A stretch of DNA of 64,000 bases from JABABV01 sp965222855 (GCA_965222855.1 CBDCUL010000001.1:62001-126000), one strand, 5' to 3'. Shown: positions 8,234 through 18,900, counted from the stretch's first letter. Translations and numbers: made by a program. The notes: generated by a model not told the origin, from the sequence alone.

Positions 8234-8947
8234 ATGCACTTTGTTTTATTGTTTGCTATGTATACATTTATCTTGACAATTAATGGATTTATTATATTTC
8301 ATTTCATATTCTTACGTTTCTTTAGTCCTAAAAATTATACGGGAAGTACTAATAAAATTATTAATGGTTATTTAGAATTTTGTGGATTAAATACTTTTAC
8401 AGATCGTAGTAAAAAATATAATTTTATTTATAGTCGTCTGGGGTTTTGTTCTAATATTGGATATCTAGGTAAATTCGTTGTAGAACATAATATCAAATTA
8501 AATATAGAATATGGTAATGAAGTTAAATTAAATCGTTGGAAACGCTTACCTAAATTTATAATTATTTTAATCACATTATTAATATTATTAATGTCGATAA
8601 TTAATGTGTTTTTTCTACAATTTAAATTAGATACAACAATAAGTTCTCATCGCTATATTATGTGATTTATTATATTAAATGGCTGATTTTGAATTTTTAT
8701 ATTTCTTTTTAATCTTTGAATCACTTTTGTATCAATATTAAATTATTTTATATATCGACCACGTTTATCTCGGAGATCTAAAACTAAAGTACCTCCAAAA
8801 ACTTTTAAAGAATTATTAAATTATTTTTATTTTGAAAGTAATAAAGTTTTTGCAATAGAATTTAAATTATGCTATTTTATATGATTATCAACATTTTGAT
8901 TATTAATAATATTAGCAATATGATGTTTTAATTCACCGCACTGATAG
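8234..8947 (+). CDS. 'NGFIIFHF' family membrane protein, 237 aa
   Basis: ATG after AAGGAAGTAATTAGTT. Order: helix 1 (residues 5-28, TINGFIIFHFIFLRFFSPK), a conserved NYTGSTNKI turn, a cytoplasmic or external part with IYSRLGFC, then LNRWKRLPK, two or three more helices, a basic NYFIYRPRL stretch, and a last helix. Very close to 13807-14508 (long identical runs) and more distantly to 10289-10996. Trp residues near the C-terminus are TGA-coded. Function unknown; the conserved N-terminal motif suggests an interaction surface in the membrane. Confidence 0.75.
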
Positions 8948-8959
8948 TTAAAATTTAAT

Positions 8960-9110
8960 ATCGACAAACAATCTAAATGGTAAATCACAAATCCTTGATA
9001 ATTTTACGAGACATCAACTAAATAAATATTTTTATCAAGTTACATATTAAGATTTTACCAATCGATATTGATTAACTGGTTTTTATTTAATTTTTAGGAT
9101 TATCAGCATT
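8960..9110 (+). pseudogene. relic of an ABC permease C-terminus
   Basis: Translation gives NNLNGKSQILDNFTRHQLNK, FYQVTY, a stop, then DFTNRYWLTGFYLI. This matches the C-terminal part of the permease at 5363-7096 (NNPNGKS...ITPHQLNKYFYQITYQDFANRYLLTGFYLI). In-frame stop and frameshifts show it is dead. It suggests that a permease-plus-small-peptide unit was duplicated here, since copy 3 of the peptide follows. Confidence 0.7.
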
Positions 9111-9207
9111 TTGTATATTTATAAAAGGGTAGGATATTATTTAATATATATATATATATTGTTTTAAATGAAATATCAAAAATATAAGACAATGAAGAAT
9201 TATAGAG

Positions 9208-9315
9208 ATGACAACATTTTCTTTAAATAGTGAAATATTTTCTTTTTCCTTATTTGTAAAAATAATGCTTCCAATTATTATTTTTCCAATTATTTATCTT
9301 CATATTTTTATATAA
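9208..9315 (+). CDS. tiny hydrophobic peptide, copy 3 of 3 (35 aa)
   Basis: MTTFSLNSEIFSFSLFVKIM followed by LPIIIFPIIYLHIFI and TAA. Near-identical to copy 1 (4868) and similar to copy 2 (7153). Preceded by the permease relic, so peptide and terminator have outlived the gene that stood before them. Ribosome site weak (GAAGAATTATAGAG). Predicted single membrane helix; function unknown. Confidence 0.55.
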   Translation: MTTFSLNSEIFSFSLFVKIMLPIIIFPIIYLHIFI

Positions 9316-9358
9316 CAAACAAAAGATCACTTCTACTAAAGAAAGTGATCTTTTGTTT
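9314..9358. terminator. terminator after small peptide copy 3
   Basis: AACAAACAAAAGATCACTT / AAGTGATCTTTTGTTT, the same hairpin as at 7253-7300, again overlapping the peptide's stop codon. Confidence 0.8.
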
Positions 9359-9414
9359 TATTAATTAAAGTTTAAACTTTTTTATAAATATTTGTTTTAT
9401 ATTACTATGATCTA

Positions 9415-9801
9415 CTATCATCATTTACTATTTCAATTTTTAATAGGAGGTAGAATTTTTTTATTTGATATTTTTTTAACTAATTCAAGTTCAAGTTTGG
9501 CACATTCTTCTTTTTGAATTAGTAGCACAATGCGCTTCATATTAGATTTTACTATTATATGTATAATGATGTTTATTAGTATAAAAAATGTTGCAATTGA
9601 TACTACGAACCAATCAATAAAAAACCTTTGCGATATAGCGTTAAAATCACTAGTAAAATAACATAATATATAATAGCATTGTGGAACTATTATTAGTAAA
9701 AGCATCTTATATCAAAACGTTACATAAATAAAAAGCATTTTAATCATTAGTCCAATAAAATCAAAGATTGAAAATAAGATTGCAATTAAAATATCAAACA
9801 T
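9415..9801 (-). CDS. small membrane protein, family C copy, 128 aa
   Basis: ATG (complement of 9799-9801) after GTGAGGTTGAAACA. MFDILIAILFSIFDFIGLMI gives an extra N-terminal helix relative to its paralogues. Then two helices flank TSDFNAISQRFFIDWF, followed by a charged coil (IQKEECAKLELELVKKIS) and a short tail with two TGA-coded Trp before TAG. Paralogue of 7342-7626 and 9842-10141. Function unknown. Confidence 0.65.
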
Positions 9802-9841
9802 TGTTTCAACCTCACTTTAATTAATAATAACTGTTTAATAA

Positions 9842-10141
9842 TTATTTAGCTAATTTAAGATCAAGTTTACTACTATATTTCTCTTTTTGAGTACGCAACA
9901 CAATATTAGTAAGACACGATTTTGCTATTATATATATAACGATGCTTATAGCTATGAAAATTGTGACAACTGATATAAGAAATCAATCAATTAAAAAACT
10001 CTGTGGAGTAGTTTTAAAATCACTATGATAACTTAATACATAGTGAACTATAAAATAACCTTGTAGCGCTAGCGCTAACAAGAATATTTTACATCTAAAT
10101 ATTAAATAACGCATGATATTCAAAATAAAACTATATAACAT
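9842..10141 (-). CDS. small membrane protein, family C copy, 99 aa
   Basis: ATG after ATGAGGTTGAAACA, the same leader as its neighbour at 9801. Two helices around SYHSDFKTTPQSFLIDWF, ending in a basic/acidic tail (RTQKEKYSSKLDLKLAK). Its stop is 41 nt upstream of the 9415-9801 start, so the two probably form a minus-strand operon. Function unknown. Confidence 0.65.
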
Positions 10142-10238
10142 TGTTTCAACCTCATTTCAATTAATAATAACTATTTAATAATTTATTTATTATTTTACCA
10201 TAATATTAACATAATTTATAATCACTATTTTTAATGTG

Positions 10239-10247
10239 TGTTATAAT
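10239..10247 (+). promoter_or_regulatory. extended -10 promoter
   Basis: TGTTATAAT, 42 nt upstream of the ATG at 10289; divergent from the family C operon. Confidence 0.55.
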
Positions 10248-10288
10248 TAAGTAAAAAATTATTACTTAATTAATAAAGGATTTGTTTT

Positions 10289-10996
10289 ATGAATAATATT
10301 TGACTTGCTATATTATATATAATGCTCTTATCACTAAATGGTTTTATTATTTTTCATTTCGTATTGTTAAGATTTTTTAGTCCACGCAACTACAGTGGTC
10401 AAACTAATAATGTTAAAAATAGTTTTTGAGTATCAATTGGAGCTAAAGATGAAGATTATCGTCTTGCATCAGTCAAATATATTTATAGCAAATGTGGGGC
10501 TTGTTCTAATCAGAAAAATATGGCTTCTAAATATCTAGTGCAATATAATTTAGCACTAGATCAAAAACAACTTGATCATCCTAAATTGAATCGTTGACAA
10601 CGAATTCCTAAACTATTAGTTGCTGTGATTGGACTAGTAATATTTTTAGGAGCGCTATTACCAATTGCTGGCTATTCAATTTTTACGATAACAGCAATAG
10701 ATTCAGCTAGTTTTGCTATTTATATTGCGCTTTTAATTGCTTATACATGAGGATCTTTGTTAGTACTAAGAATAGCAGTTATGCTATTTTTCGTATTGAT
10801 CTATTATCTCTTTTATAAAAAGTGAATTAAAGTTACTAAAAAAATTAAAATTAAGGATTTTAATTTTTGAGCAATTATTAAATACTACTTTCAATTTGAT
10901 GATGCCGTTTTTAATTTTGAAATTAAAATTGGTTACTTTGTTGGATTATGATTTTTTTGACCAATTCCATTTTATATGGCGCAGTATATTCATTAA
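10289..10996 (+). CDS. 'NGFIIFHF' family membrane protein, divergent member, 235 aa
   Basis: ATG after AAAGGATTTGTTTT. N-terminal LSLNGFIIFHFVLLRFFSPR and NYSGQTN match the family. A middle domain has IYSKCGACSN and HPKLNRWQRIPKLL. Three further helices follow, then a conserved FWAIIKYYFQFDDAVFNFEI block before the last helix. The block corresponds to the NYFYFESNK region of 8234 and 13807. Trp by TGA. Function unknown. It is about 30-40% similar by eye to the other full-length copies. Confidence 0.75.
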
Positions 10997-11206
10997 TAAA
11001 AATATTAAATATATGGCATATTAAGATGTTTTATTCAAAATTTACATGAAAAACTATTGAAAAAAACATTTTAAATTAAAATAGTCATAATTATAAATAA
11101 CTTAAAAATTATAATCTTTTTATTAATTAACTTGTAACTTAGTTAAAAAAATTATAAATTTAAAAATAGTATTAAAAAACTAACTAATCGTGAAAAAATT
11201 CAATAA

Positions 11207-11359
11207 TTATTTTTACCATTAATAATTGTTAATCATTTATATTACAGTAATGTATTAGGTGCAAAACTTTCAAAAATGATCATGATTTGTATGAATGTTA
11301 TTATGAGTTATCTTTTTTACTTCTTCAATAGTTCCACGAATGAAAAATGTTTAAGTTAA
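11207..11359 (+). pseudogene. relic of the 308-aa membrane family (C-terminal part)
   Basis: Reads LFLPLIIVNHLYYSNVLGAK and on to TAA, matching the FLPLVIMTNFYYGSFLKYGK region of 12675 and its sister. No start or N-terminal part remains. Confidence 0.6.
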
Positions 11360-11362
11360 ATT

Positions 11363-11395
11363 AAAAAACCTCATTAATTTAAAATGAGATTTTTT
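11363..11395 (+). terminator. terminator with the recurrent CTCATT hairpin
   Basis: AAAAAACCTCATT / AAAATGAGATTTTTT hairpin with T6. The same hairpin type recurs at 13671, 14525 and, decayed, near 16908. Confidence 0.65.
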
Positions 11396-11484
11396 AATTT
11401 TCTATTACTAATTTATGTTAATAAAATTATTTTTATTTAACAACTTATGTAAAATAAGGATTTATGTATTAAATAATTAATCTA

Positions 11485-11493
11485 TGATATAAT
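11485..11493 (+). promoter_or_regulatory. extended -10 promoter
   Basis: TGATATAAT about 140 nt upstream of the ATG at 11634. Confidence 0.5.
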
Positions 11494-11633
11494 TATTTAA
11501 TAACTTTTGAAATAAAAAGAGAATACTTTTGTTTATATTTAACGATTTAATAATATTTATAAAAATCAATAGTAATTAAGTAATACAAAAATGCAGTAAT
11601 TATCTACAAAGTTTTCAAGGAGAAATATTAAAA

Positions 11634-12560
11634 ATGTTTTATTTATATCTAACTATCTTAGCACTATCTTATATTGGTATTATGCAAGTAACGCTATTAA
11701 ATTATAAAAATTTTAAACTTGAAAAATTAAAAATTTTTGACATTAATAATAAAAAAATAAAATTTATAATTAATAATCTATGTTGAGGATTTGGCGCTTA
11801 TATAATATTAACAATTTTCTGATACTTAGATCCTGCATCATTGATATTTGGATCTTTTTGAAAAGTTCATAATATTAGTTTTTTTGCTGCGTTATTTGGT
11901 TGAATTATTATGTTTGTATTATGTGCTGCTCTTTTTATCGCAACTTTCATTTCAATTATAGCTTCTAAAATTAAAAAAATAAACTTATTAAAGCAAGATA
12001 ATGTAAAATACTTTTTGCGATTAATCAATATCTTTATTTATGGAACTGTTATATTATCAGCATTTGCTTTTAGTTTTGTTAATATTTGAATTTTTACAGT
12101 TTCATATAACATAACTGTTGCTTCATCACAGTTTATTAATTTCTTTCTATTAGCATTATTTTTACCATGAGTAATAACATTTATTGTTAAATTATTATTT
12201 TTAATAATTTATCATTATCAATTTAAAACAATGACTCAAGAATTAAAAACTACTAAAAAACTAAAATTTTTATGAAATATTAAAATATTTAATAATAAAT
12301 TTTTGTTATTACTATTAATAATCGCTCTGTTTCTTTTACCAATAGTGATTATGGCTAATTTCTATTATAGAGCCTTTTCAGGATATGGAATATATATAAT
12401 ACCAGGATTAACTATTTATATTTTAATTCATAGTTATTGATGATCAAAAAGCAAAAAATCAACTATTTATAATAACAGACTAAAAAATAAATTTGATAAT
12501 AAATTAAAACTTCTTAATGCTATAAGACACATTAATTTAAAAAAAGAAGGAAAAGAATAA
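11634..12560 (+). CDS. multi-pass membrane protein, 308 aa (family B)
   Basis: ATG after CAAGGAGAAATATTAAA. MFYLYLTILALSYIGIMQVT forms helix 1; about six helices in all, with NIWIFTVSYNITVASSQFIN and FLPWVITFIVKLLFLIIYHY, then a charged KTMTQELKTTKKLKFLWNIK linker, two more helices, and a basic C-terminal tail ending KKEGKE. It is the intact reference copy for 3471 (frameshifted) and 12675 (tail frameshifted). All Trp are TGA. Function unknown; no transporter signature that I can name. Confidence 0.75.
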
Positions 12561-12674
12561 TTTGATTTTGTATTAGTACTATCTTAGATTGTAATTATTA
12601 ACTATGTTTAGTATAATAAACAAAAAATAAAATCATTTATATATATATATATATTAGAAAGAGCGGCACTTAAA

Positions 12675-13523
12675 ATGTTTTACTTATATATCATTATTTT
12701 AGCACTATCTTATATTGGTATTATGCAAGTAACGCTATTAAATTACAAAAATTTTAAAATTGAAAACTTAAGAACTGCTAACATTGATCATAAAAACACA
12801 AAATTTATCATTAATAATTTATGTTGAGGATTTGGTGTTTACATAATACTAACAGTTTTCTGATATTTAACGCCTGCATTAGTAATATTTAGAACTTTTT
12901 GAAAAGGAGATAATATTACTTTCCTTGATCAGTTAGTTAGTTTAATCATTATGCTAGCATTATGTATAGCTCTTTTGATTGCGCTTTCCATTTCAATTAT
13001 GATCTTTAACATTAAAAATATAAAAGTATTAAAGCAAGGTAATTTACAATGCATTCTACGATCAATGTACATCTTTATTTATGCTGCTGCAATATTGTGG
13101 TCACTTGCTTTTAGTTTTATTAATATTTGAATTTTTACAGTTTCATATAACATAACTGTGGCTTCATCACATTTTATTAATTTCTTTCTATTAGCATTAT
13201 TTTTACCGTGATTAATCACGATTGTTATTAAATTATTATTTTTAATAATTTATCATTATCAATTTAAAAAAATGACTCAAGAATTAAAAACTACTAAAAA
13301 ACTAAAATTTTTATGAAATATTAAAATATTTAATAATAAATTTTTGTTATTGCTATTAGTAATTAGTATCTTTTTTCTACCTTTAGTGATTATGACTAAT
13401 TTCTATTATGGATCCTTTTTAAAATATGGAAAATATATAATACCTATATTAATGATTTGTATTATGATATATAGATATTGATGATCAAAAAGCATAAAAA
13501 TAGGGATCTTAGTAAGAAATTAA
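12675..13523 (+). CDS. multi-pass membrane protein, family B, 282 aa with frameshifted tail
   Basis: Begins MFYLYIIILALSYIGIMQVT, nearly the same as 11634 along most of its length (identical IFTVSYNITVASSHFINFFL-type run). Around 13495 the frame departs from the sister gene: it stops at 13521-13523, while the other frame reads NKLNNKFDYKFYYHEDKRN and on to EENE, TAA 13595-13597, matching the sister's tail. So a one-base indel has removed the last 25-30 residues. Probably still a membrane protein. 114 nt after its sister, likely the same transcript. Confidence 0.7.
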
Positions 13524-13670
13524 ATAATAAATTTGATTATAAATTTTACTATCACGAAGACAAACGTAATATTCTTAAAAAAGAAGAAAATGAATAATTT
13601 GCTCTTATAATAGTATTAATTATTTTGGACTATTAAATCATGAAAATATTCATTAAACATTAAGAATATA

Positions 13671-13702
13671 AAAAAATCTCATTAATAAAAATGAGATTTT
13701 TT
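13671..13702 (+). terminator. terminator, CTCATT hairpin
   Basis: AAAAAATCTCATT / AATGAGATTTTTT hairpin with T-tract, after the family B pair. Confidence 0.7.
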
Positions 13703-13759
13703 ATTTTTGTATGACACTAATTTATTTGCATTAATAATATTTTTAATTAATAGATTATA

Positions 13760-13768
13760 TGATATAAT
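13760..13768 (+). promoter_or_regulatory. extended -10 promoter
   Basis: TGATATAAT, 38 nt before the ATG at 13807, a short leader typical of a functional promoter. Confidence 0.6.
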
Positions 13769-13806
13769 TTTTTAAATAGATTTAATTATAATGAGGAATC
13801 ACAATA

Positions 13807-14508
13807 ATGCCATATTTTATATTTTATATTATATACACATCAATATTAGTAGTTAATGGTTTTTTAATATTTCATTTCGTTTTTTTGCGTTTCTTTAGTC
13901 CTAAAAATTATACTGGAAGCACTAATAAAATTGTGAATGGTTATTTAGAATTTTCCGGATCAGTTCAAAAGAAAGAATATAAATTCATTTATAGTCGCCT
14001 TGGCTTTTGTGCTAGTTTTGGATATACTGGAAAACGCATTGTAGAACATAATCTTAAATTAAATATAAAATATGGTGATAATGCTAAACTAAATCGTTGA
14101 AAACGCTTACCTAAATTTATAATTATTTTAATCACATTATTAATATTAATAATGTCGATAATAAACATGTTTTTTCTTCAATTCAAACTTAATACACCAA
14201 TAAATTTTCATCTTTATATTATATGATTTATTATCTTAAATTTTTGGTTTTGAATTTTTATATTTATTTATAATATTTTAACTACTCTTTCAGCAATATT
14301 AAATTATTTTATATATCGTCCACGTTTAAATGGTAGGTCAAAAATTAAAATATCTCCAAAAACTTTCAAACAATTATTGAATTATTTTTATTTTGAAAGT
14401 AATAAAATTTTTGTTATGCCAGGTAAACTATTTTATTTCATCTGGGTAGCAACATTTTGGTTATTAATAATATTAGTAATATGAGTATTTCACTTACCAT
14501 ATGGATAA
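13807..14508 (+). CDS. 'NGFIIFHF' family membrane protein, 233 aa
   Basis: ATG after AATGAGGAATCACAATA. VVNGFLIFHFVFLRFFSPKN, YTGSTNKIVN, IYSRLGFC, AKLNRWKRLPKF, then helices and NYFIYRPRL, NYFYFESNKIF and a last helix ending LPYG. Closest relative is 8234-8947, with which it shares long identical stretches, so the duplication is recent. Both TGA and TGG are used for Trp. Function unknown. Confidence 0.75.
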
Positions 14509-14524
14509 TTATAATTTAATATAT

Positions 14525-14555
14525 AAAAATCTCATTTAATTAAAATGAGATTTTT
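14525..14555. terminator. bidirectional terminator between convergent genes
   Basis: AAAAATCTCATTTTAATT-type hairpin, symmetrical, sited between the + gene ending at 14508 and the minus gene ending at 14560. Confidence 0.75.
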
Positions 14556-14559
14556 AATT

Positions 14560-15762
14560 TTATTGAAGTTGTATATTTGCATGAAATTGAAATACATAAA
14601 AATTAAGTACAATACCTTTATCTGGTTCTCAATTTCCTTGTTTTAATTTACTTCATAATTCAATTATTATGTGAGTTATAGCTACTGCTAACAAAATAAT
14701 AGAAAGCGTTTCTAAAATAACTACAATAACTTCTCCGCCTCCTGGTTCGATTGCTGCAACCGTACTAGCTTCAGCTTGAAATGACTCGGTTATCGCAATC
14801 TCCTGTTTCGTGACTGCTTTATATACATCTCATCATCTATGACCAACTTTAATAGATTTTTCAATAATTTCAGATACATCTATACCAATTGAAATCAAAT
14901 GATATAAAGGCCCACTTATGTAAAGGCTAATTTTTCCATATCAAGTAAAATGAATTTTAGTTACACCATGATGTGCTTTATAACTAGCTGGAGTTTGTGG
15001 GATTTCAGCCAATAATTTAGTTCAAGATCTTTCATTAATATGTGATTTTTGAGGATTTCAAAAATCATAAACTAAAGTCATTTTTTCTTGATCAATATTC
15101 CCATCTGGACCAAAATAATGAACTTTTAAATTAGCGCGCATATATCCATCATCACTAGTTTGCAAAGGATATACTTGGTAATTAATAATTCCTTGAATTT
15201 CATTATTTGTCAAAATATGCGTATAATTCAAAAAGAATTGACAATATCCTGCTCAAATATCATAAAGGTTATTTGTTGGTGTTGGACTCGATCCTTGCTG
15301 ACGAACATATAAACCATAGTGACCATTAGTATCATTAGGTAATACTAATTGTTCATTGTTAGGATCTATTTTAATTTCACCATAAAAATTATGAGTTGAG
15401 AAATCAGCTAAAGCCATATAAAAGCCCGAAACTCAATAAATATTATTTTGCTTCCCTGATGCATCATTATGCGTATCTTTATAAATTGAGCGCATTGAAA
15501 TTGTAGCACTTTCAGATTTAATATATTGATTATGAATCAAAATACTTTTTGAATTAATGATCGCCCCTTTGACAATTTCGGGATTATCAATTAAATTTTC
15601 ATCAGCATTTGACAAATTATTATTATAATTATTAGCTGCTTGGTTGATAGCGTGATCCATATATGCTTTTGCATGATTAGTATTACTAATTGTTTGGGCG
15701 TTTTGGTTTACTGGCGAAGCAAGTAAACCCAAAACCATTCCTAGAGTTTTAAGCATTGCCAC
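14560..15762 (-). CDS. secreted or surface protein with hydrophobic C-terminal segment, 400 aa
   Basis: Starts at GTG (15762) or ATG (15756), MAMLKTLGMVLGLLASPVNQ, a short signal peptide. The body is Asn/Thr-rich, with TGA-coded Trp and blocks such as YDIWAGYCQFFLNYTH and KIHFTWYGKISLYISGP. Near the C-terminus an acidic/Gly stretch (AAIEPGGGE) is followed by a long hydrophobic helix (VIVVVLETLSIILLAVAITH), which could insert into a membrane. It begins at or over the end of the upstream gene, so the two form an operon. Function unknown. Export plus an amphipathic helix would suit a host-interaction or pore-forming protein, but that is inference. Confidence 0.7.
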
Positions 15763-15777
15763 TACCTAATAGGTTTT

Positions 15778-16632
15778 CTAAATAACTAACATTTTGTGCT
15801 GGTGGATTTCAAGAATCATTAACTCAACCACCAATACATGAATAGCTAATGTAAAATTATTAGCACTAGGATATAAATCTTCCTCATTATAAGTATGATT
15901 GAATTCTGAATGTAGTTTTTCTACAAAACCCATACGAACTGCGTTTGGAGCATCAACACCATTATTTCAATCATGATGATATGGATTTCATGTATCTTCA
16001 TTATAATGTTGATCAACTGTAGATTGGGCAGTTAAATTATAACCCATCCCTGATTCTATAGCAGAAGCTGAACTAAAATCATCTTCAGGAGAACCAGTTG
16101 CTTTATTAAATTTAGATAATGTTTCATTATCTAAATTTCTACTAAATCAAATATAAGAGTCTTGATAAACTTCATGACTAGAATATTGATAATGTCATTC
16201 TTTTCAAGTCATTTCAAACTGTGGTAAAAATCCTAATTTATAAATTGTGTAATATTGACCAGGATGTTGCGCATCAGCTTCGTTACCACGTTGAACTTGC
16301 GAACTCATTAAAGTATATAGTTGCGTTTGAAAATCCATCTCAATTGATGGCGGATTATAACGAGCATCATTTGTTTCGTGTGATGCATATTTTTCAGTAT
16401 GCATTTGTGAATTTGAAATTGATGCATTACTATTCACATTGATTGAACCAATATTATAATCTTGAACTATACCGGATCCTGACAAATCAGTATCGTTATA
16501 TATTGTACGATATACTTCAGAAAATGTTGTATAGTCTGATTCACATCTTTCATCAGCTCCTATTTTAACCATTTGCGAGCCTTGAATTGGAATTGTTGCT
16601 AATATTGGACTAACTAATAAAAATTTCAGCAT
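15778..16632 (-). CDS. secreted protein, 284 aa as read; C-terminus probably frameshifted
   Basis: ATG at 16632 after GCAGGAAAAATAAT gives signal peptide MLKFLLVSPILATIPIQGSQ. An upstream in-frame ATG at 16743 would bury it and is less likely. Paralogue of the protein at the left window edge (EVYRTIYNDTDL / EVYRTLFNDEDL). TAG at 15778-15780 ends the frame, but around 15824-15845 the other frame becomes protein-like (IGGWVNDSWNPPAQNVSYLE, ending GSGNA, TAA 15749-15751) and then overlaps the next gene's start. A one-base deletion or sequencing error near 15830 is therefore likely. Function unknown. Confidence 0.65.
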
Positions 16633-17013
16633 ATTATTTTTCCTGCTTTCATAATTTTGATATTGATATAAATAATAATCTCTAAACAAACTATTACAGC
16701 AAAAAAAATAACATATATTTACTTTTATAAGCGATTTTTTCAATTATTTCTTTTAAATAATTGAACAATTAAAAAAGTAATGAAATTATTTATGTAATAG
16801 ATATATATATATATATATATCTGATATTCTATTTATAACTTTCTTCTATTTTTTAATATGTTATAATTTTTATGATTCTGGATAAGTTCAATAATTTGAT
16901 CAAAATAAAAATCTCATTAATTAGAAAATGATATTTTTATTTTTTTAAATATCAGAATAATTTTTGAGATTAAGACTAATAATATAATAGTAATCAATAA
17001 CTTAATAATAATA
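16633..17013. other. intergenic region with (AT)10 run and decayed terminator
   Basis: A pure AT dinucleotide run occupies 16801-16820. A decayed copy of the CTCATT hairpin lies near 16908-16945. A TGTTATAAT extended -10 at 16859-16867 has no gene directly after it. This looks like the remains of another duplicated unit. Confidence 0.45.
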
Positions 17014-17022
17014 TGCTATAAT
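17014..17022 (+). promoter_or_regulatory. extended -10 promoter
   Basis: TGCTATAAT about 100 nt before the permease start at 17121. Downstream permeases have TGCTACAAT in the corresponding place. Confidence 0.55.
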
Positions 17023-17120
17023 TTTTATTAATAGAGAAATAAAAAATAAAAAAATAATCTTAAAAATAAAATGTTTAGAAAGAAAGAGATAAAATTATAG
17101 AAAACGAGGATAAATATTAT

Positions 17121-18844
17121 ATGATAATTTTTAATATAACTTAAAAAAATATTTTAGGACTGTCTCGACTTGAGTATTCTTAGTTTTAGCACTGGCAATT
17201 ATCGTGTTAACAACATATATTTTTACTCATAATAGTTCAATTGGTTGAGGTAAGCATAACCAAGAATGAAAAGATGACAACATGCGTTCTGTCATTTATG
17301 TATATACTTTAGTATCACCTTTATTAGTAATGGTGATTGCTTTGTTCGCTTCTTTTAAAAGTGTTCAATTATTTCGTGATGAAATTAATGAAGGATCACT
17401 TTTACTAGTCATTTCTAAACCAATATCACGAAAGAAATTATTGATTTATAAATGATTATCTTTAATAACAATTTTTGTAATTTTCATTTTACCAATTTTG
17501 CTAACACAAACAATTTTAGTATCTATATATATTAAATACCCACCAGCGCAACATTTAATTATTTTAGGAGCATTGGGTGAGTTATTTGTAGCAACAATAT
17601 TCTTTTGCTTATTTTCTTCAATTGCATTAATAATTTCATTGCGTTTAGGTGTTAAATCAGTAATCGGATTAGCATTTGGAGCTACATTATTAGTAGTTAT
17701 TAGTAATTCAATTCAAACTTATACTTATAAACCTCAATTTACAATTATAAATTCCAGTAATACTAACGAGAATATGCATTATAGCAATGGCAATCCTTTT
17801 ACAACACAATGAAACGTTGCTAATAATGATTCCACAAAAACTAAAGTTCCATTAGTTTACAGTAAAACATCAGATAAAAAACCATTATTTAATAAATTAT
17901 GACCACTAGATTTAAATTATCAAATTAGCCAAATGAGTAATTTATTTTTACATAGTAATAAATATAATACAATTTTGACTAATGGTGTTAATCATATAAT
18001 GAAAGTTAAAAATGCTCATCATATTGAATTAAATAATTTTAGTAATTCCTTTTTTATGAAAGAAGACATTCGTAAAAAAGCTGAATTGATTATCAATTAT
18101 TTCAATACTCAATTACAAGGTAATACTACAATCACTAACTATTTAGCATTAGCATTAGTCGATGCCCAAACATATTTAAATGCTACTTTACAAAATTATA
18201 AAGCAATAGATTCAAGATCACATAATCCATATGAAATAAATATTACTCTTAAGAATTTTGCAACATATCAAAAAGCTAAATATGCAGCAAGTGCAAAATT
18301 ATTCACTAACATCGCTTCAAATATGACAACACTTAAATATCTTTGAACTATTTCTAATGTATCAAATTATAATTCTGGGGCTAGAAATCGTCCGTTTTTG
18401 CCAATTAATAGCGATCCTACAACAATTTCCTATGACGCTAATACGATTTTTAACATTTTATTAAACTATCAAATGAGTGTTAAAAATGCTCGTTTAATGA
18501 TTAGCAAAAAAGTATATTTGTATGATGGAGGAGAATTTCATATTAAAAGTGGTAGCTCAAAAACCGGTAATGATGATAGTAATACAACTTACCAACCATG
18601 ATCAAATGTCCGTGTTTGAATTACTGCTTTGCTATCTACTTATAATAATCTCCATGATGCCAGTTATAATAATAGAATTAAATTAAAAAATTCTGACCCA
18701 TTAGCAAACTTTGACCAATATTTCTATCGCGTAACATTTAAAAACTATGCTAACCCATATATATTATCTTTTGGTTATTTAGGCATTAGCATTGCGCTAA
18801 TACCATTAACTTATTGATGATTTAGTCGTAGTGATTTTAGTTAA
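17121..18844 (+). pseudogene. ABC-2-type permease, frameshifted within the first codons
   Basis: The ATG at 17121 is followed by ATAATTTTTAATATAACTTAA. The paralogues have an extra A (TTTAAATATAACTTA), so here the frame closes at codon 8. Beyond the missing base the frame is open to TAA at 18842-18844 and encodes a full permease: VQLFRDEINEGSLLLVISKP, ISRKK, several helices including LFSSIALIISLRLGVKSVIG, a loop region with DKKPLFNKLWPLDLNYQIS, and a last helix ending LTYWWFSRSDFS. No start codon exists in the correct frame near the beginning, so it is silent unless the deletion is a sequencing error. Confidence 0.75.
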
Positions 18845-18891
18845 GACAACAGTCTAATAATTAAAATAATAATCTTAAAACTAACTAATGA

Positions 18892-18900
18892 TGCTACAAT
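18892..18900 (+). promoter_or_regulatory. extended -10 promoter of permease
   Basis: TGCTACAAT, about 80 nt before the ATG at 18982. An identical element lies before the next permease. Confidence 0.5.

Larger units (their letters stand above)
10997..11484. other. degenerate intergenic region
   Basis: No intact gene. It holds a relic of the 308-aa membrane family (11207-11359) and a terminator (11363-11395); the remainder is AT-rich without recognisable signals. Confidence 0.5.

Noticed and set aside
16801..16820. (AT)10 run considered as a phase-variation tract
   Set aside because: It is upstream of the minus-strand genes but not placed between clear promoter boxes, and similar TA runs occur in other intergenic regions of this AT-rich DNA.
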